This document shows, one piece after another, positions 23,416 through 33,471 of a stretch of 64,000 nucleotides of DNA. This DNA comes from Adiantum capillus-veneris (Eukaryota > Streptophyta > Polypodiopsida > Polypodiales > Pteridaceae). Location: the NCBI GenBank assembly GCA_014529385.2, contig CM043959.1:55777253-55841252 (forward strand), given 5' to 3'. Position numbers and translations under genes: made by a program. The notes below the pieces were generated by a model. That model was not told the DNA's origin, made no database searches, and worked only from the letters and a program-made list of their open reading frames with translations. Every line of letters starts with the position of its first letter. The stretch's first letter is position 1.

Positions 23416-23774
23416 GTCACAATGTGGGAAATATTGTGAGAATTTGTCCAAAACTTCTTGTGAATGTTTGCAATCATATTAGTATTTTGTGAGCCACTTC
23501 ATACGGCTGCTCTTTGGGACAGGTTTTGTACCGAATTTTGTGAGGACTATGTTTATGCCCTAAGGATGCGTATTTCAGATGCAAGCGTGCGATTTGATGT
23601 GGCAAAAAATCAAGCTTCGCTTCATATAGAATGCTTTTTGCAACAACATGGCAAGAGGTTTTGAGATTATATGTTGCCTGCAAAAGACTCAACAATGGTA
23701 TCCTTAAGTGAAAATGGTGCTATGGCTGAAGAAATAATGTTCAACGTTGATGAATAGTGTAGTATAGCAGATGC

Positions 23775-24665
23775 ATGGAGACTTCCTTAAATGAGGATCA
23801 GCGAGATGCTTACCACCAAGTGCCACAAGCTATTGACACACATTCAAGGAAGGTATTTTTCCTAGATGGTCCTGGTGGCTCAGCAAAACCTTACTTATGT
23901 AATGCAATTTTTTCACGAGTGCGAGAAAGTTGTAGAGTTTCTCTTGCATGTGCATCCTCGGGTATTGCAGCTTTGCTTTTGAGTAATGAAAGAAATGCTC
24001 ATTCTAGGTTTAAGATACCTTTGGAGCTTCACTCTGAAGCAACTTGCAATATAAAGGTAAATAGTCAACTTGCAGAACTTCTAAGGAATGCAGCTTTACT
24101 TATATGGGATGAAGCTCCCATGACACATTGCTATGCATTTGAAGTAGTGGACAGAACTTTAAGAGATATTATGCAGCGAGATACTTTGTTTGGTGGAAAA
24201 GCCATTTTGTTTGGAGGTGACACTCGACAAATACTACCTGTTGTACCAAAAGGTAGTCGTACAAACATTGTTAATGCTTCGTTGTGGCATTCTCACATAT
24301 GGAAATATACAAAGATACTGGGGCTTACCAGAAATATGCGTATACTTGATTGCGGTTCATATTCACTTCAACAAAGGTTTTCCCGTTGGGTGCTTGATAT
24401 TGGCAATGGAGTTATGGATGATGGAGGAGACTTAGACAGAGTCAAAATACCTTCACACATGATGCTTCCAAGAAATAGTTTGGCAGATCTTCTAAGCTTT
24501 ATATATGGAGATTTGTGTCATGTGCAAGATCATGCAAGTTTTTTCAGAGGTCGAGCAATACTTGCTCCGCGGAATAAAGAGGTGGATTTAATTAATGACT
24601 ATGCATTGGAAAGAATGCATGGAGATTGCAAAGAGTATTTGACCCTATTAGACTTTGCTAAATAG
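23775..24665 (+). pseudogene. PIF1-like helicase domain of the Helitron, truncated
   Basis: 296 codons of SF1B helicase of the PIF1 type. The start motif LNEDQRDAY is present. Walker A reads GPGGSAKP (residues 32-39) in place of the usual GPGGTGKT: the lysine is kept, but the following Thr, which helps bind magnesium, is Pro. Walker B is LLIWDEAPM and motif III is FGGDTRQILPVV. Motifs near RNMR and the later LAPRNKEVDLIN are present. The domain ends at the junction with an LTR fragment, losing the last motifs. Confidence 0.88.
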
Positions 24666-24666
24666 G

Positions 24667-24935
24667 TGTTTGAATATATAGTGGCTATGAGCTTTGTATT
24701 GAGAAGATAGAGAAAGAGAAGAACAAAGAGATGATATGCAAAGAATGCAACTCCAAAGTGTGTAACATACACAGATAGGATGGTATATATATAGAGGGGA
24801 TCCAGGGCTATATTTAGAGTAGCTTCATACATAAGCTCAACAACCCCGCTCAAACAGGGGTCTCTAACTGTGGATGAAAAAACCCTTGGGAGCTCAAGGA
24901 GAAAACCCATAGCTCTATATATACCCACCGTTATA
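24667..24935 (-). mobile_element. Copia-like LTR fragment at the Helitron boundary
   Basis: On the minus strand, TGTTGAGCTTATG at 24,842 begins an LTR-like segment that contains a TATATATA run and ends near ATTCAAACA at 24,667. It is preceded by a purine tract (GAGCGGGGT) and about 90 bp that look like the 3' interior of an element. TG...CA ends and the polypurine tract support an LTR. No partner LTR or primer site is in the window. Confidence 0.5.
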
Positions 24936-25295
24936 TTAATATATTGTTCAATTTATAAAAAATGGTTTATAAGGAGCTACATCACTCCTGTTACATACAA
25001 TGATAGGTTCAAAGTCTCAATGAAATGATCTGATTAACTCTTCAATTACTTTAAGGAATGTTTTGGATCATCTTCAGCTTCGATGAATGCATACCATCTC
25101 TGAGATACTTCACTTTTTCTTTGATTTGTGTATAATTTGTCAATATCACAAATCAAAGAACACAAGATAGAAATCACATCATTGTTAGAGAACATTAGGA
25201 GAAAGTTGGACTCACGTTTGGGCCCTGTAAGAAGTGCCACGTTGGCTTAGAGAGAGAAAATGAAAATGTTAACTTGTGCATTTTATGTGATACTT

Positions 25296-25625
25296 TTATG
25301 CGCAACAAAAAGCCAAAATGACATTCTTTGGTAGGTAGCCGCCGTCTTTATCATTCTTATCCTTCGTTCTCTTGTCAGGAATCCAACTAACCGTATGACT
25401 AATGATTTGAAATGCCAACTTACAAGCGTTCCCTCCAGAAACATAAGCCACACGAACTCTATCAACTCTGAATATGGCTTTCCCTCCCAAAACCTGAGAC
25501 ATTTCTCCGTCTTCTTCTCTATCAACTCTAGGAATGGAGAACGCATCTTTTCCTGATGAAAACACTAATTTGAACTTACAATCCTCGGCCCCTTCATCTT
25601 TAACACTTACCCAAAGAAATAACAC
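25296..25625 (-). other. ORF G, unknown, divergent to gene A
   Basis: Minus-strand frame of 109 codons, head-to-head with gene A, with sensible composition (KVLGGKAIFRVDRVRVAYVS- and GGNACKLAFQIISH-like text). The first residues probably come from an intron or UTR. I recognise no domain. Its place at the left edge of the hairpin-bearing cluster suggests it belongs to it, but nothing proves this. Confidence 0.3.
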
Positions 25626-25671
25626 ACATCATCTTCATGTTGATGTATTGCAAGAGTACGCACCGTTGTAG

Positions 25672-28242
25672 AAACGTAGGAGGGAGTCTTTCTTATCTCA
25701 ATGGGAGAAAGAATTTAGAAGGACAAACAAGGAACATCATTTGGATTTGTGGACCGATGGGTCTATTTATTCAAAGGATCCTACGACAAATGCGCCACTT
25801 CCCTTTGCTAATATCACTAACCTCTTACATTTCACAGGCGATGGCAAGGATGGACTATTGGGATACACCGAACATTTGGAAATGAGAGGATTGAATGCAG
25901 AAAGGCAAAGAAACTTCCTGGCAATGGAGAACATGCAGCTGAAGAAACTAAATGAAGCATGCTCTCAAAAGATTTCATCAAACAAAGAGACAATCCAAGG
26001 CCTTGAGAAGAAGATCACAAGTTTGCGAGAGAAAGACACCGTGCTTGGTAGTCGGAAACGAGATATGTGCAACCTTGAGAACATGAAGGTTGGTAGTGGT
26101 GGCCTGAAAAAACGAATACGAGCTTTAAGGTAACTCGAAGTTTGTTTCTTCAATGTGCTTCATTAAGAAGTGGATACACTTACTTTCCTATACATGATCA
26201 GAACGCATTGTGCTTTTTTGGCAGGTCTTTACTGCATCCAAACTCGAACGGTGCAGGCTTCAATGCCGGAGTGCATTACAACCGTATAGTTCCAAAAGAA
26301 GTAGTTGAAGAGATGATAACTTAGAAAAAATTTCGTAAGTTGAAAGGGAGGCTACTTACCTCCTTCATGAACGAGAATCAGCTGGAACAAATGGAAGTGC
26401 AAGCAATACTTGATGAGAGTGGCATCTCGCAGATGGGATACAAGGCACTCTTCAAAGCATTAGCTAAAAAATCTCAAAACAAACTACAGAGAGGATCATT
26501 GCTGCCAAAGCCATCACATGTAAAGGATGCTCGCCGGCACGTAAACGATGAGGTGTTTGAGAAACTTGGGTCACCATTCCATATTGAAGCAACGTTCTTA
26601 GGCAAAGGCGGCAGAGAGGTACAGTTTAACGAGCACAACAACCTCTTCGTTGATCTTGAAGCATTGCAAAGGTATGCAATTCACTTCTTTGACATCAGTC
26701 GAGACGAGTGCGGTGGGATTCTCAAGTTTTTTTTGAAGCTCGACGAGTGCGAGGTCCTGAAGAACAAGAAGTTGGAGAGAGTCACCATTACCCTCATGAA
26801 CAGAGCTCTGGATCCATCAATAATGAAAGAGGATCCACGATACTTCAACGTGCAATCAGAAAACAATATTCTATCTCTAGGATCATTTCAGGTATACTTC
26901 GTTCAATCTCTGATAACAAAAATATTGATTATTTGGTTGTTGATTTTGTGTTTTCATTTTTCACTGGAGGTTGATAAGGAAAATTTTGAAATCCTCGATT
27001 GGGTTTTTAGTCAAACCCAAATTCCTTCTATCATCAATGAACAAAGAAAGGGAGCTGTTCTTTCAGTGGAAGGATTTGGCGACTACACAGTGGAATGGCA
27101 CATGGCAGGTGACTTAAAGACTCTTAAGTGTATGTACAACATAACACACAGAGAAGCTGTGGCAAATCCATGCTTATATTGCATGGCAGATGCACAATCA
27201 CTTGAGAGTGTGCAATGGATTAGAGCTCCCAACAGACATCTTCAAGATAAAACTTTTAAACCAGTGCTTGATATTCCTCTGAGTAGAGTTCACGTCTGTA
27301 CACTTCATGCACTCTGTCGAATAATTGAAAAGGTGGTTCATTTGTACATATGTTTTGCATGGACATTAAAGCCAGAGAGTGAGTCGAAAAGAGTGATCAA
27401 AGCATTAGAGGGAGTGCTCTCAGACATTGGTTTGCATGGAGGCAATGTCAAAATCGAAGAGGACCCTAAGATGTCTCAAAGTCAGTACAAGGTACCGAGG
27501 AAAGCATCGATAGGCGGAGTGAAGGCAAGAAGGTTTCTTCGGTTTAGCCTCAAAGATTCAGATAGAGAAGAAAGCAGAATTGTGTTCAACAATGGAAACA
27601 ATTACATAAAGTGGTTAAAGACAATGCTGGTGGTGGGGCAATCCAAAATCACAAGGCGAACGTGTGGAAATCACTAGATAAAATTTTTCACTACCTTGAG
27701 CAACATTCTTGGGACCAAATTAAGCTCACATCATTTCAAGCAGCCTTGTTGGATTGGAAAAAGGCTTCCCTTACAGGGTGGGGTGGGCAACATATCACAC
27801 ATTACATGGTAGGTTGGCATTCTACGTATACAAAACAAAATTTTAAATTGTACTCAACTGACCATTTTGTTTTATTTCAATGTAGCACATTCTGTTCAAC
27901 CATGGTCCATATTTTGCCAAGACATACGGCTCACTATCAATATGGTCCACACAAGGCATGGAAAAAACCCACTACATGGCAAGAACAGGTTATTTTAAGC
28001 ACACTCGACATGGGGGAGGAAAAGAAAAGGCCAATAGCCTATTAGAGTTACACCAATGGACTTATAGACGACTAATTCATAGAGCAAGGCAGAAGGAACT
28101 TCTTAAGAGTTCAGAAATTACACGGTCTTTACAACACATCCGCAAAGAGAAGAAACAGATGGCTTGGGGAGCTTCAAATGCGGAAGAGCGCCATTCAAGG
28201 TGGCGCCAGTCACGAGTCAGGAGCGGGAGAAGATGGACCTGA
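25672..28242 (+). pseudogene. Gene A: transposase-like protein, four exons, lightly broken
   Basis: Exons 25,672-26,129, 26,225-26,891, 26,970-27,808 and 27,886-28,242 join in phase through three GT-AG introns (95, 78 and 77 bp). The 5' end starts after an acceptor (GTTGTAG), so an earlier exon is probable. Two defects are seen: TAG at 26,322 and a one-base frame change near 27,610. The N-terminal part is a coiled coil (about residues 55-130). The middle has VEGFGDYTVEWHMAGDLKTLK, then a paired-Cys motif NPCLYCM and a LHALCRIIEKVVH helix. The last exon has FSIWSTQGMEKTHYMARTG-like text. The spaced acidic residues and Cys pair resemble RNase-H-fold transposases of large eukaryotic DNA transposons, but I cannot assign a superfamily. 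It converges on gene B with 30 bp overlap. Confidence 0.5.
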
Positions 28243-29971
28243 GCCCGTCGTTTTTATTCTCTTCGATGCACCTCCTTCCTCCTCACTTTGTATTTCTTCG
28301 ATGTGCAAGCTCTGACGAGCTCGTTCCTCTGTTGATGGCAGCATCCCCACGGGCATCATGCGTCTTCTTTCCCTCAGAAACAACCGCTTATTGCATGGAT
28401 CTAATCTTTCCGGGTCTTCAACCCCTGCAGCCAGAGCCTGAGCTGTGTAGGACATGAAATAGGGGGCTCTGAGTGCCTGGCACCCATACCCAATGCCAAA
28501 TACATGTAGAGCAAAATGCTTTTCAATCAGAATTACTCTTTGTGCGTTTAGTGGGAGGGGGTGCCCACCACACAATCTTGTAATAACTTTCATTGCAAAT
28601 AGTGGAAACTTTGCATTGTCATCGGAGTATTCCTTGTGGTATATTATGATCTACATAATAATTGCAATGAATTTATGGGCCGTAAGTGAGATGAGTACAA
28701 TTGTCAAGTACTTGAATTGTTTCTACAAACCTTTTTGTGGTTGAAATGCCCAATGTAGTCAGACAACGTCGTATCCTTGCCTTGGACTCCAGTGACAAGC
28801 CCTTGCCATGAGCCTCCCGCTCTTCTAAGGAAACTATCGTCATACACTAGCACCTGGCAGCAAAAAAAAAATGTTCATGATATTTTATCACTCGGCCATC
28901 TCTAATACCATCTGAATGCATGACTAAAGTTACCATCTGATTCTCGTCCATTTCTAGCATTGACCTCCCCCACAAGTGAATAGACTGACTATTCATTACA
29001 TGATATTCGAGTGCCACGTGTCTACCCATGTTTTCCAAGACGAGTTGTTTTGTTGTCAATTCAAACTTCTCATCTGTTGGCAAATTGGCCTCTCCAGACT
29101 TCGCCTCATTGAACGTATCTTTAATCAGTTGCGACCCTGAAGTGAACTGTGAGTCGTGGACAGCTGTGTCAGCAATAAGATGTTGGTCCACTCCATCATC
29201 GTCCACAAACCCCATGTTTGCCTCACAAAAATTTGCCATTGCCGCTAGGCAGTAGTCCTCCTGTATATTGAGCTCATGCATGATATCTGTGAGCAGAACA
29301 TACTGGGTGTCGCCCGCCATAGCAAAGCTGGGAGCACAATTCAGAGGCAAAGTCGCTTCCATACTTGGGCGTTCTTGCTTGCACCCTATTGCTGCATCCG
29401 CAAGAGAAACAAGAGTTAAGCCCGCATCAAATGTTTCCTTTTGTACCTCTCCCCGCTCTTCTTCTGGGTTGAATTCCACCTCCACATCCTCTACCTCTTC
29501 CTCCAGCGCCAATGGACAACTACCGAAAGTTGTTGACTGCGAAGTCTCTGACTCACCATCCGTCTGCAAGTATAAGTAGCAGACAAACCCATGGTAGAAT
29601 TCCAATAAGCGACATTTTTTTAAGTGCTTCATACACCTCTCTTGTACAAGTAGTGCATTGGAGGGACACTTTTCAAGACAGTGATTCAGTCTCCTTGAAG
29701 CACTCTTGTCAGGGTCAAGGTCGGCAGGGTGCACATATCTCATGCCATCAACTGTCATGGAATTGTCACAAGTGACTGCCTCATACTGTTGCAAATGGTT
29801 TTGTAGGTACTCAAAGGAGCAATCTATAATCCTCTGTATAGAAAACTTTGTATTGAACATTCCTGATAGTTTTGGTGCACGGTGATGAGCACGGGCGTTA
29901 TATAAGAATGTGAATAGTTTTTCTTCACATGTATCCTCGCTCACGTCTGTCTCCAGGACTATGATCCCCAT
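28210..29971 (-). CDS. Gene B: intact three-exon gene, unknown family
   Basis: Exon 1 29,971-28,934, exon 2 28,853-28,731, exon 3 28,632-28,210; introns of 80 and 98 bp, all junctions phase 0, giving 527 residues without a stop. I start at the ATG two bases after a strong acceptor (CTTTTTCTTTTAG); the longer frame to 30,010 has a hydrophobic start that is just translated polypyrimidine tract, not a signal peptide. Residues about 75-135 are Cys-rich (LNHCLEKCPSN, ERCMKHLKKC, with ALLVQ between). A Glu-rich acidic patch lies near 150-175. The C-terminus is Arg/Glu-rich with SKRIKTTGSG, a possible nuclear signal. Part of the hairpin-bearing cluster; possibly an accessory transposition or chromatin protein. 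Function unknown. Confidence 0.65.
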
Positions 29972-30044
29972 GACTAAAAGAAAAAGCAAGCCAAAACTAT
30001 TTGGTGTCATAACAAAGCGAATGTTGGGCCTCGAGTACCCCTCA

Positions 30045-30455
30045 ATGTCCTATTTTGCTTGGTTCGGCCTCGTGCGCTAATGTCATAAGAGGTGACGTTA
30101 GTTGAGTCAGAACCAAGCGAGTAGGGTCCCCAAGAATTTCCGAAGGACCCTCTTCGCTTGCTAATGTCATAAGAATTGACGTTAGTTGATTCAGAACCAA
30201 GCGAGTAGGGCCCCCAAGAATTTCCGAAGGACTCTATTCGCTTGGCTCTGTCCCGTGTGCTAATGCCATAAGAGTTGAAGTTAGTTGAGTCAGAACCAAT
30301 GGAGTAGGGGCCCCAAGAATCACCGAATGGCCCTATCGACGGGTTATGTCCCTTTAGCTAATGTCATAAGTGGTGATGTTAGTTGAGTCAGTACCAAGCG
30401 AGTAGGGTCCCCAAGAATCTTCGAAGGGCCCTATTCGCTTGGTTCTGTCTTGTGG
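30045..30455. repeat. Hairpin array 1 (four units, about 100 bp each)
   Basis: Four tandem units upstream of gene B. Each holds an inverted repeat: CAGAACCAAGCGAGTAGGG on one side and CCCTATTCGCTTGGTTCTG on the other, about 20 bases apart, separated by a linker with CTAATGTCATAAG and GACGTTAGTTGAGTCAG. The fourth unit spans 30,389-30,447. Arms differ by point changes between units, some compensated. The core ACCAAGCGA is shared with arrays 2-4. Confidence 0.9.
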
Positions 30456-30539
30456 CATTCGGAACAGGTGGATAAGAACAAAGGATATTATGTTATCAGT
30501 AATAGATTTATAGGCCTACTCACTCACTATGCCCAACCT

Positions 30540-30660
30540 CAGGAACGATCACATAAGGAGTAATTATTCCGACCATGAATGCAATACGGTCACATAAGGA
30601 GTAATTATTCCAACCATGAATGCGATACGGTCACATAATGAGTAATTATTCCAACCATGC
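30540..30660. repeat. Three copies of a 47-bp tandem repeat
   Basis: The unit GGTCACATAAGGAGTAATTA, then TTCCAACCATGAATGCGATAC, is repeated three times with small changes. No function is evident. Confidence 0.85.
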
Positions 30661-30839
30661 ATGTGTTTTTACCCTAACGCAGTGGCTTCGGTGCGCACAC
30701 AATTAACAACACACAGGAAGGGGAGAGGCAGGGAGAAAGAACCTGTCTCTGCAATATCCAATGGCGTCGAGTTGGATGGTGATGTCGTAGGCCACCGACA
30801 GCAAGAACCAGAGGGGGGCGATGGCGGCGCGGCAGCAAA

Positions 30840-31217
30840 GGACTCGACCCAGTGGAGGTCACTCAACGCAGGATCAAGAGAGCTAGCCAAGGGGAAGAGC
30901 GCAAAAAATGCAAAGGCGATGGCGAATGCAAGGGCGATCGGCGTCTGACTCTAAACGCAGGATCACGAGAGCTGGCCAAGGGGAAGGGCGCAGAAAAGGC
31001 AAAGGTACGAGAGCTGGCCAAGCAGAAGGTGCGAGATGGAGATGGAGATGGCGAATGCAAGGGCAATCGGCGTCTGACTCTAAACGCAGGATCACAAGAG
31101 CTAGCCAAGGGGAAGGGCGCAGAAAAGGCAAAGGCACGAGAGCTGGCCAAGCAGAAGGTGCAAGATGGAGATGGAGATGGCGACTGCAAGGGCGATTGGC
31201 ATCTGTCTAACCCTTAA
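30840..31217 (+). repeat. Minisatellite of about 125 bp encoding Lys/Ala/Glu repeats
   Basis: Three units around CGCAGGATCACGAGAGCTGG and AAGGGGAAGGGCGCAGAAAA. In one plus frame (30,852-31,217) each unit encodes SRELAKGKGAEKAKARELAKQ followed by a GDGDG stretch, a lysine-rich helix-like pattern reminiscent of linker-histone tails. Other frames are open too, including one from 30,661, so coding is not proven. Repeat expansion alone could explain it. Confidence 0.6.
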
Positions 31218-31608
31218 CGGTCACTCAACAAGGCACGTGGACTGCGCTCTCAAGACAACCAGTATTAAATGGTCTCAGATTCCCATGCAGTACGATTTAC
31301 CAACCACAATCTCACGCATAAGTGAAGTTGTCACCCTCCCCGAGGTAAGCATTCTAAGTTGAGGCATTACCCCCGCCAAACATCTCAAGTTTCAACTATT
31401 CTGCCTCTTTTCGCGTCCTCTACTGCGCATCATTCTAATTAACTCTACCCCCATCGACGCTACGCGGTAAGCAAACTCCATCACCTCTTACTCTCGCGCA
31501 TCCTCCTTCTCTTACTCTTGTTCTGCAGTGCTTCAGCGACGCGGAACTCTAAACACAGTGAAGAGGTATGCTACTTACTACCCTTCTGTGCACTTGTATT
31601 TTGTGTAG
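31218..31608. other. No gene recognised
   Basis: Spacer between the lysine-rich minisatellite and hairpin array 2. No open frame or repeat stands out. Confidence 0.5.
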
Positions 31609-32216
31609 TTGGTCAGTACCAAGCAAATAAGGTAAGGTCACTTAGTCCGAAGGGCCCTATTCGCTTGGTACTGACCAAAAGAAAAGTTAAGTGATGTCTG
31701 CTAGTACAGAGGTCAATACTAAGAAAATAAGGGGAAGGTAACCCCTGCTTGTTGCGGATTTAGGGTTTTCTTTTGCCAAATATGCGTTTTGATTTCGGTC
31801 CCGTGCGCTTGTATTTTAGGTAGCTGGTCAGTACCAAGCGAATAAGGTAAGGTCACTTAGTCCGAAGGGTCGTATTCGCTTGGTACTGACCAAAAGAAAA
31901 TTTTAGTGATGTCTGCTAGTACAGAGGTCAATACTAAGCAAATAAAGGTAACCCCTGCTTGTTGCGGATCTAGGGCTTTCTTTTGCCAAATACGCATTTT
32001 GATTTCGATCCTGTGCGCTTGTATTTTGTGTAGTTGGTCAGTACCAAGCGAATAAGGTAAGGTCACTTAGTCCGAAGGTCCCTATTCTCTTGGTACTAAC
32101 CAAAAGAAAAGTTGAGTGATGTCTGCTAGTACAGAGGTCAATACTAAGCAAATAAGGGGAAGGTAACCCCTGCTTGTTGCAGATTTAGGGTTTTCTTTTG
32201 CCAAATACGCCTTTTG
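31609..32216. repeat. Hairpin array 2 (three units, about 212 bp each)
   Basis: Three tandem units, hairpins starting near 31,609, 31,824 and 32,035. Arms are TTGGTCAGTACCAAGCGAAT and its complement ATTCGCTTGGTACTGACCAA, with a loop of about 27 bases around GGTCACTTAGTCCGAAGG. Each unit also has a single-armed copy, GAGGTCAATACTAAGCAAAT, about 50 bases on, and the string AACCCCTGCTTGTTGCGG. It lies downstream of gene C. Confidence 0.92.
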
Positions 32217-32323
32217 ATTTTATAAGAAAGAAACAAAATTACAACTGAACACCGGGTTTGAGTTAGAAAACACTACAGACTTTACAAAGAGTGGCCTATT
32301 AATTTCTGGGGGTTTCTTCAGAT

Positions 32324-32887
32324 CTAGGCTATCTCTTCGCAAAGCCTGTTTGCAAAGTTAATGGCTTCCTCATATTTACTGGCTAGCTCAAGCACTTCAT
32401 CCTTCATTTCCTGAAGCCAATTAATGATTACCTCCATAGAGCCATTCTCGGCAAGCAATCGCTGCATGTCTTCAGGCCTTCTTGCTTCCAGAGAGTCTTT
32501 AAGGATTGAGACCCTCTGCCTGACGATCAGCATTTGCTGCAGCTTCAGGCTAGCATCCTGCACATAGCATTTAGCAAGTAAGCTCTTCAAACTAGGAGCT
32601 TGGAAATTGGGAGTAGAAAGCAAAGAATTACCAGCGGCTTACCTCGAGAATCGACTCTTGTGTTGACAGCAACCACTCCCGAGCTGTGTCGGTCGAGAAC
32701 ATTAAAGGTAACATCGGGGGAGGGCCAAGGGGGGACCTCATGAGGAGGGTCCGGATTCGGTGTTGCTAGCGCTGCGAGAGTATACCTTGGAAAGGCATCG
32801 CCACTATCCAAGATTCTTTTAGTTGTTCTGCGAAACCCTGAGGGAGGTTCTGAAACAACTGCTTCATAAATAGACTTCCAGACATGC
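32324..32887 (-). CDS. Gene C: small spliced gene, coiled coil, 5' end unknown
   Basis: Last exon 32,557-32,324 (77 codons and stop), preceded by an exon 32,887-32,632; intron GTAATT...GTGCAG of 74 bp joins them in phase. The upstream exon begins after a good acceptor (CTGCTTTTTAG), so earlier exons exist that I could not place. The C-terminal 75 residues are a strongly heptad-like helix (LQQMLIVRQRVSILKDSL, MKDEVLELASKYEEAI). The preceding exon has a proline-rich stretch (PNPDPPHEVPPWPSP). No domain recognised. It lies between hairpin arrays 2 and 3 and is divergent from gene D, sharing the array-3 spacer with it. Confidence 0.45.
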
Positions 32888-33059
32888 CTAAAAAGCAGAG
32901 CCTGGGCTCTGGCTTATGAGTTAGTGGTTTGTGAGGGGTGGTACTGCCATGAGGTTTCATGAGAGGTGGACGTGGGAGAGAGAATCAATGGTACCATCCC
33001 CCCGATATTAGGGGAGGTGATGGGAGGGAACAACATGACAGTTAGAACCGCATCGATTT

Positions 33060-33412
33060 AAGATCTCCTTCACATTGGTATTTTGTATCAGCGGATGCAA
33101 ACCTGTTCGCTTGCTTGTACACTTTTCTGAGGTCACTACCCAGCGAATAAGGTATTTTGTTGCAGGGGTTGCAAACCTGTTCGCTTTGTGATCTCAAAAA
33201 ATGTAAGTGATATCTGCTATTACTTTTTTTGAAGTCACTACCGAGCGAATAAGGCAAGGCAAACTCTTTCCTATGCACCTATTCGCTCGGTAGTGACCTC
33301 AAAAAATATAAGTCATGTCTACCATTACTATTTTCTGAGGTCAATACCAAGCGAATAAGGCAAGGCAACTCTTTCCTATGCACCTATTCACTTGGTACTG
33401 ACCTTTTCTTAA
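33060..33412. repeat. Hairpin array 3 (two good units, one or two decayed)
   Basis: Units near 33,227-33,305 and 33,333-33,405 pair GAGGTCACTACCGAGCGAAT with ATTCGCTCGGTAGTGACCTC. Stems are about 26-32 bp and loops about 20, the first bounded by a T run and an A run. In the first unit both arms changed from CCAAGCG to CCGAGCG, a compensated pair. Decayed half-copies occupy 33,080-33,200. The array fills the spacer between divergent genes C and D. Confidence 0.9.
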
Positions 33413-33471
33413 ATCTGAAGTCCCTTGTGCTAACAAATGAATTGTCTTTTGGTGTTATTGTATTTGTAGAG

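Larger units (their letters stand above)
20860..24663 (+). mobile_element. Decayed Helitron (RepHel remnant)
   Basis: A series of plus-strand frames, broken by stops and shifts, follows the order of a plant RepHel protein: Helitron-like N-terminal region (20,860-21,660), central block GRRIVLPSSFVGGPRYM (about 21,900), Rep domain with HUH motif (22,140-22,490), tyrosine region VKYLYKYVYKGHDRA (about 22,615), and PIF1 helicase (23,775-24,663). The helicase stops before its final motifs and is replaced by a copia LTR fragment at 24,667. No CTRR/hairpin 3' terminus or TC 5' terminus was found. This is a dead, truncated copy. Confidence 0.9.

Noticed and set aside
28847-30010. Apparent signal peptide at the start of gene B
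   Set aside because: The hydrophobic residues are encoded by the intron polypyrimidine tract before a strong acceptor; the real start is probably the ATG at 29,971.
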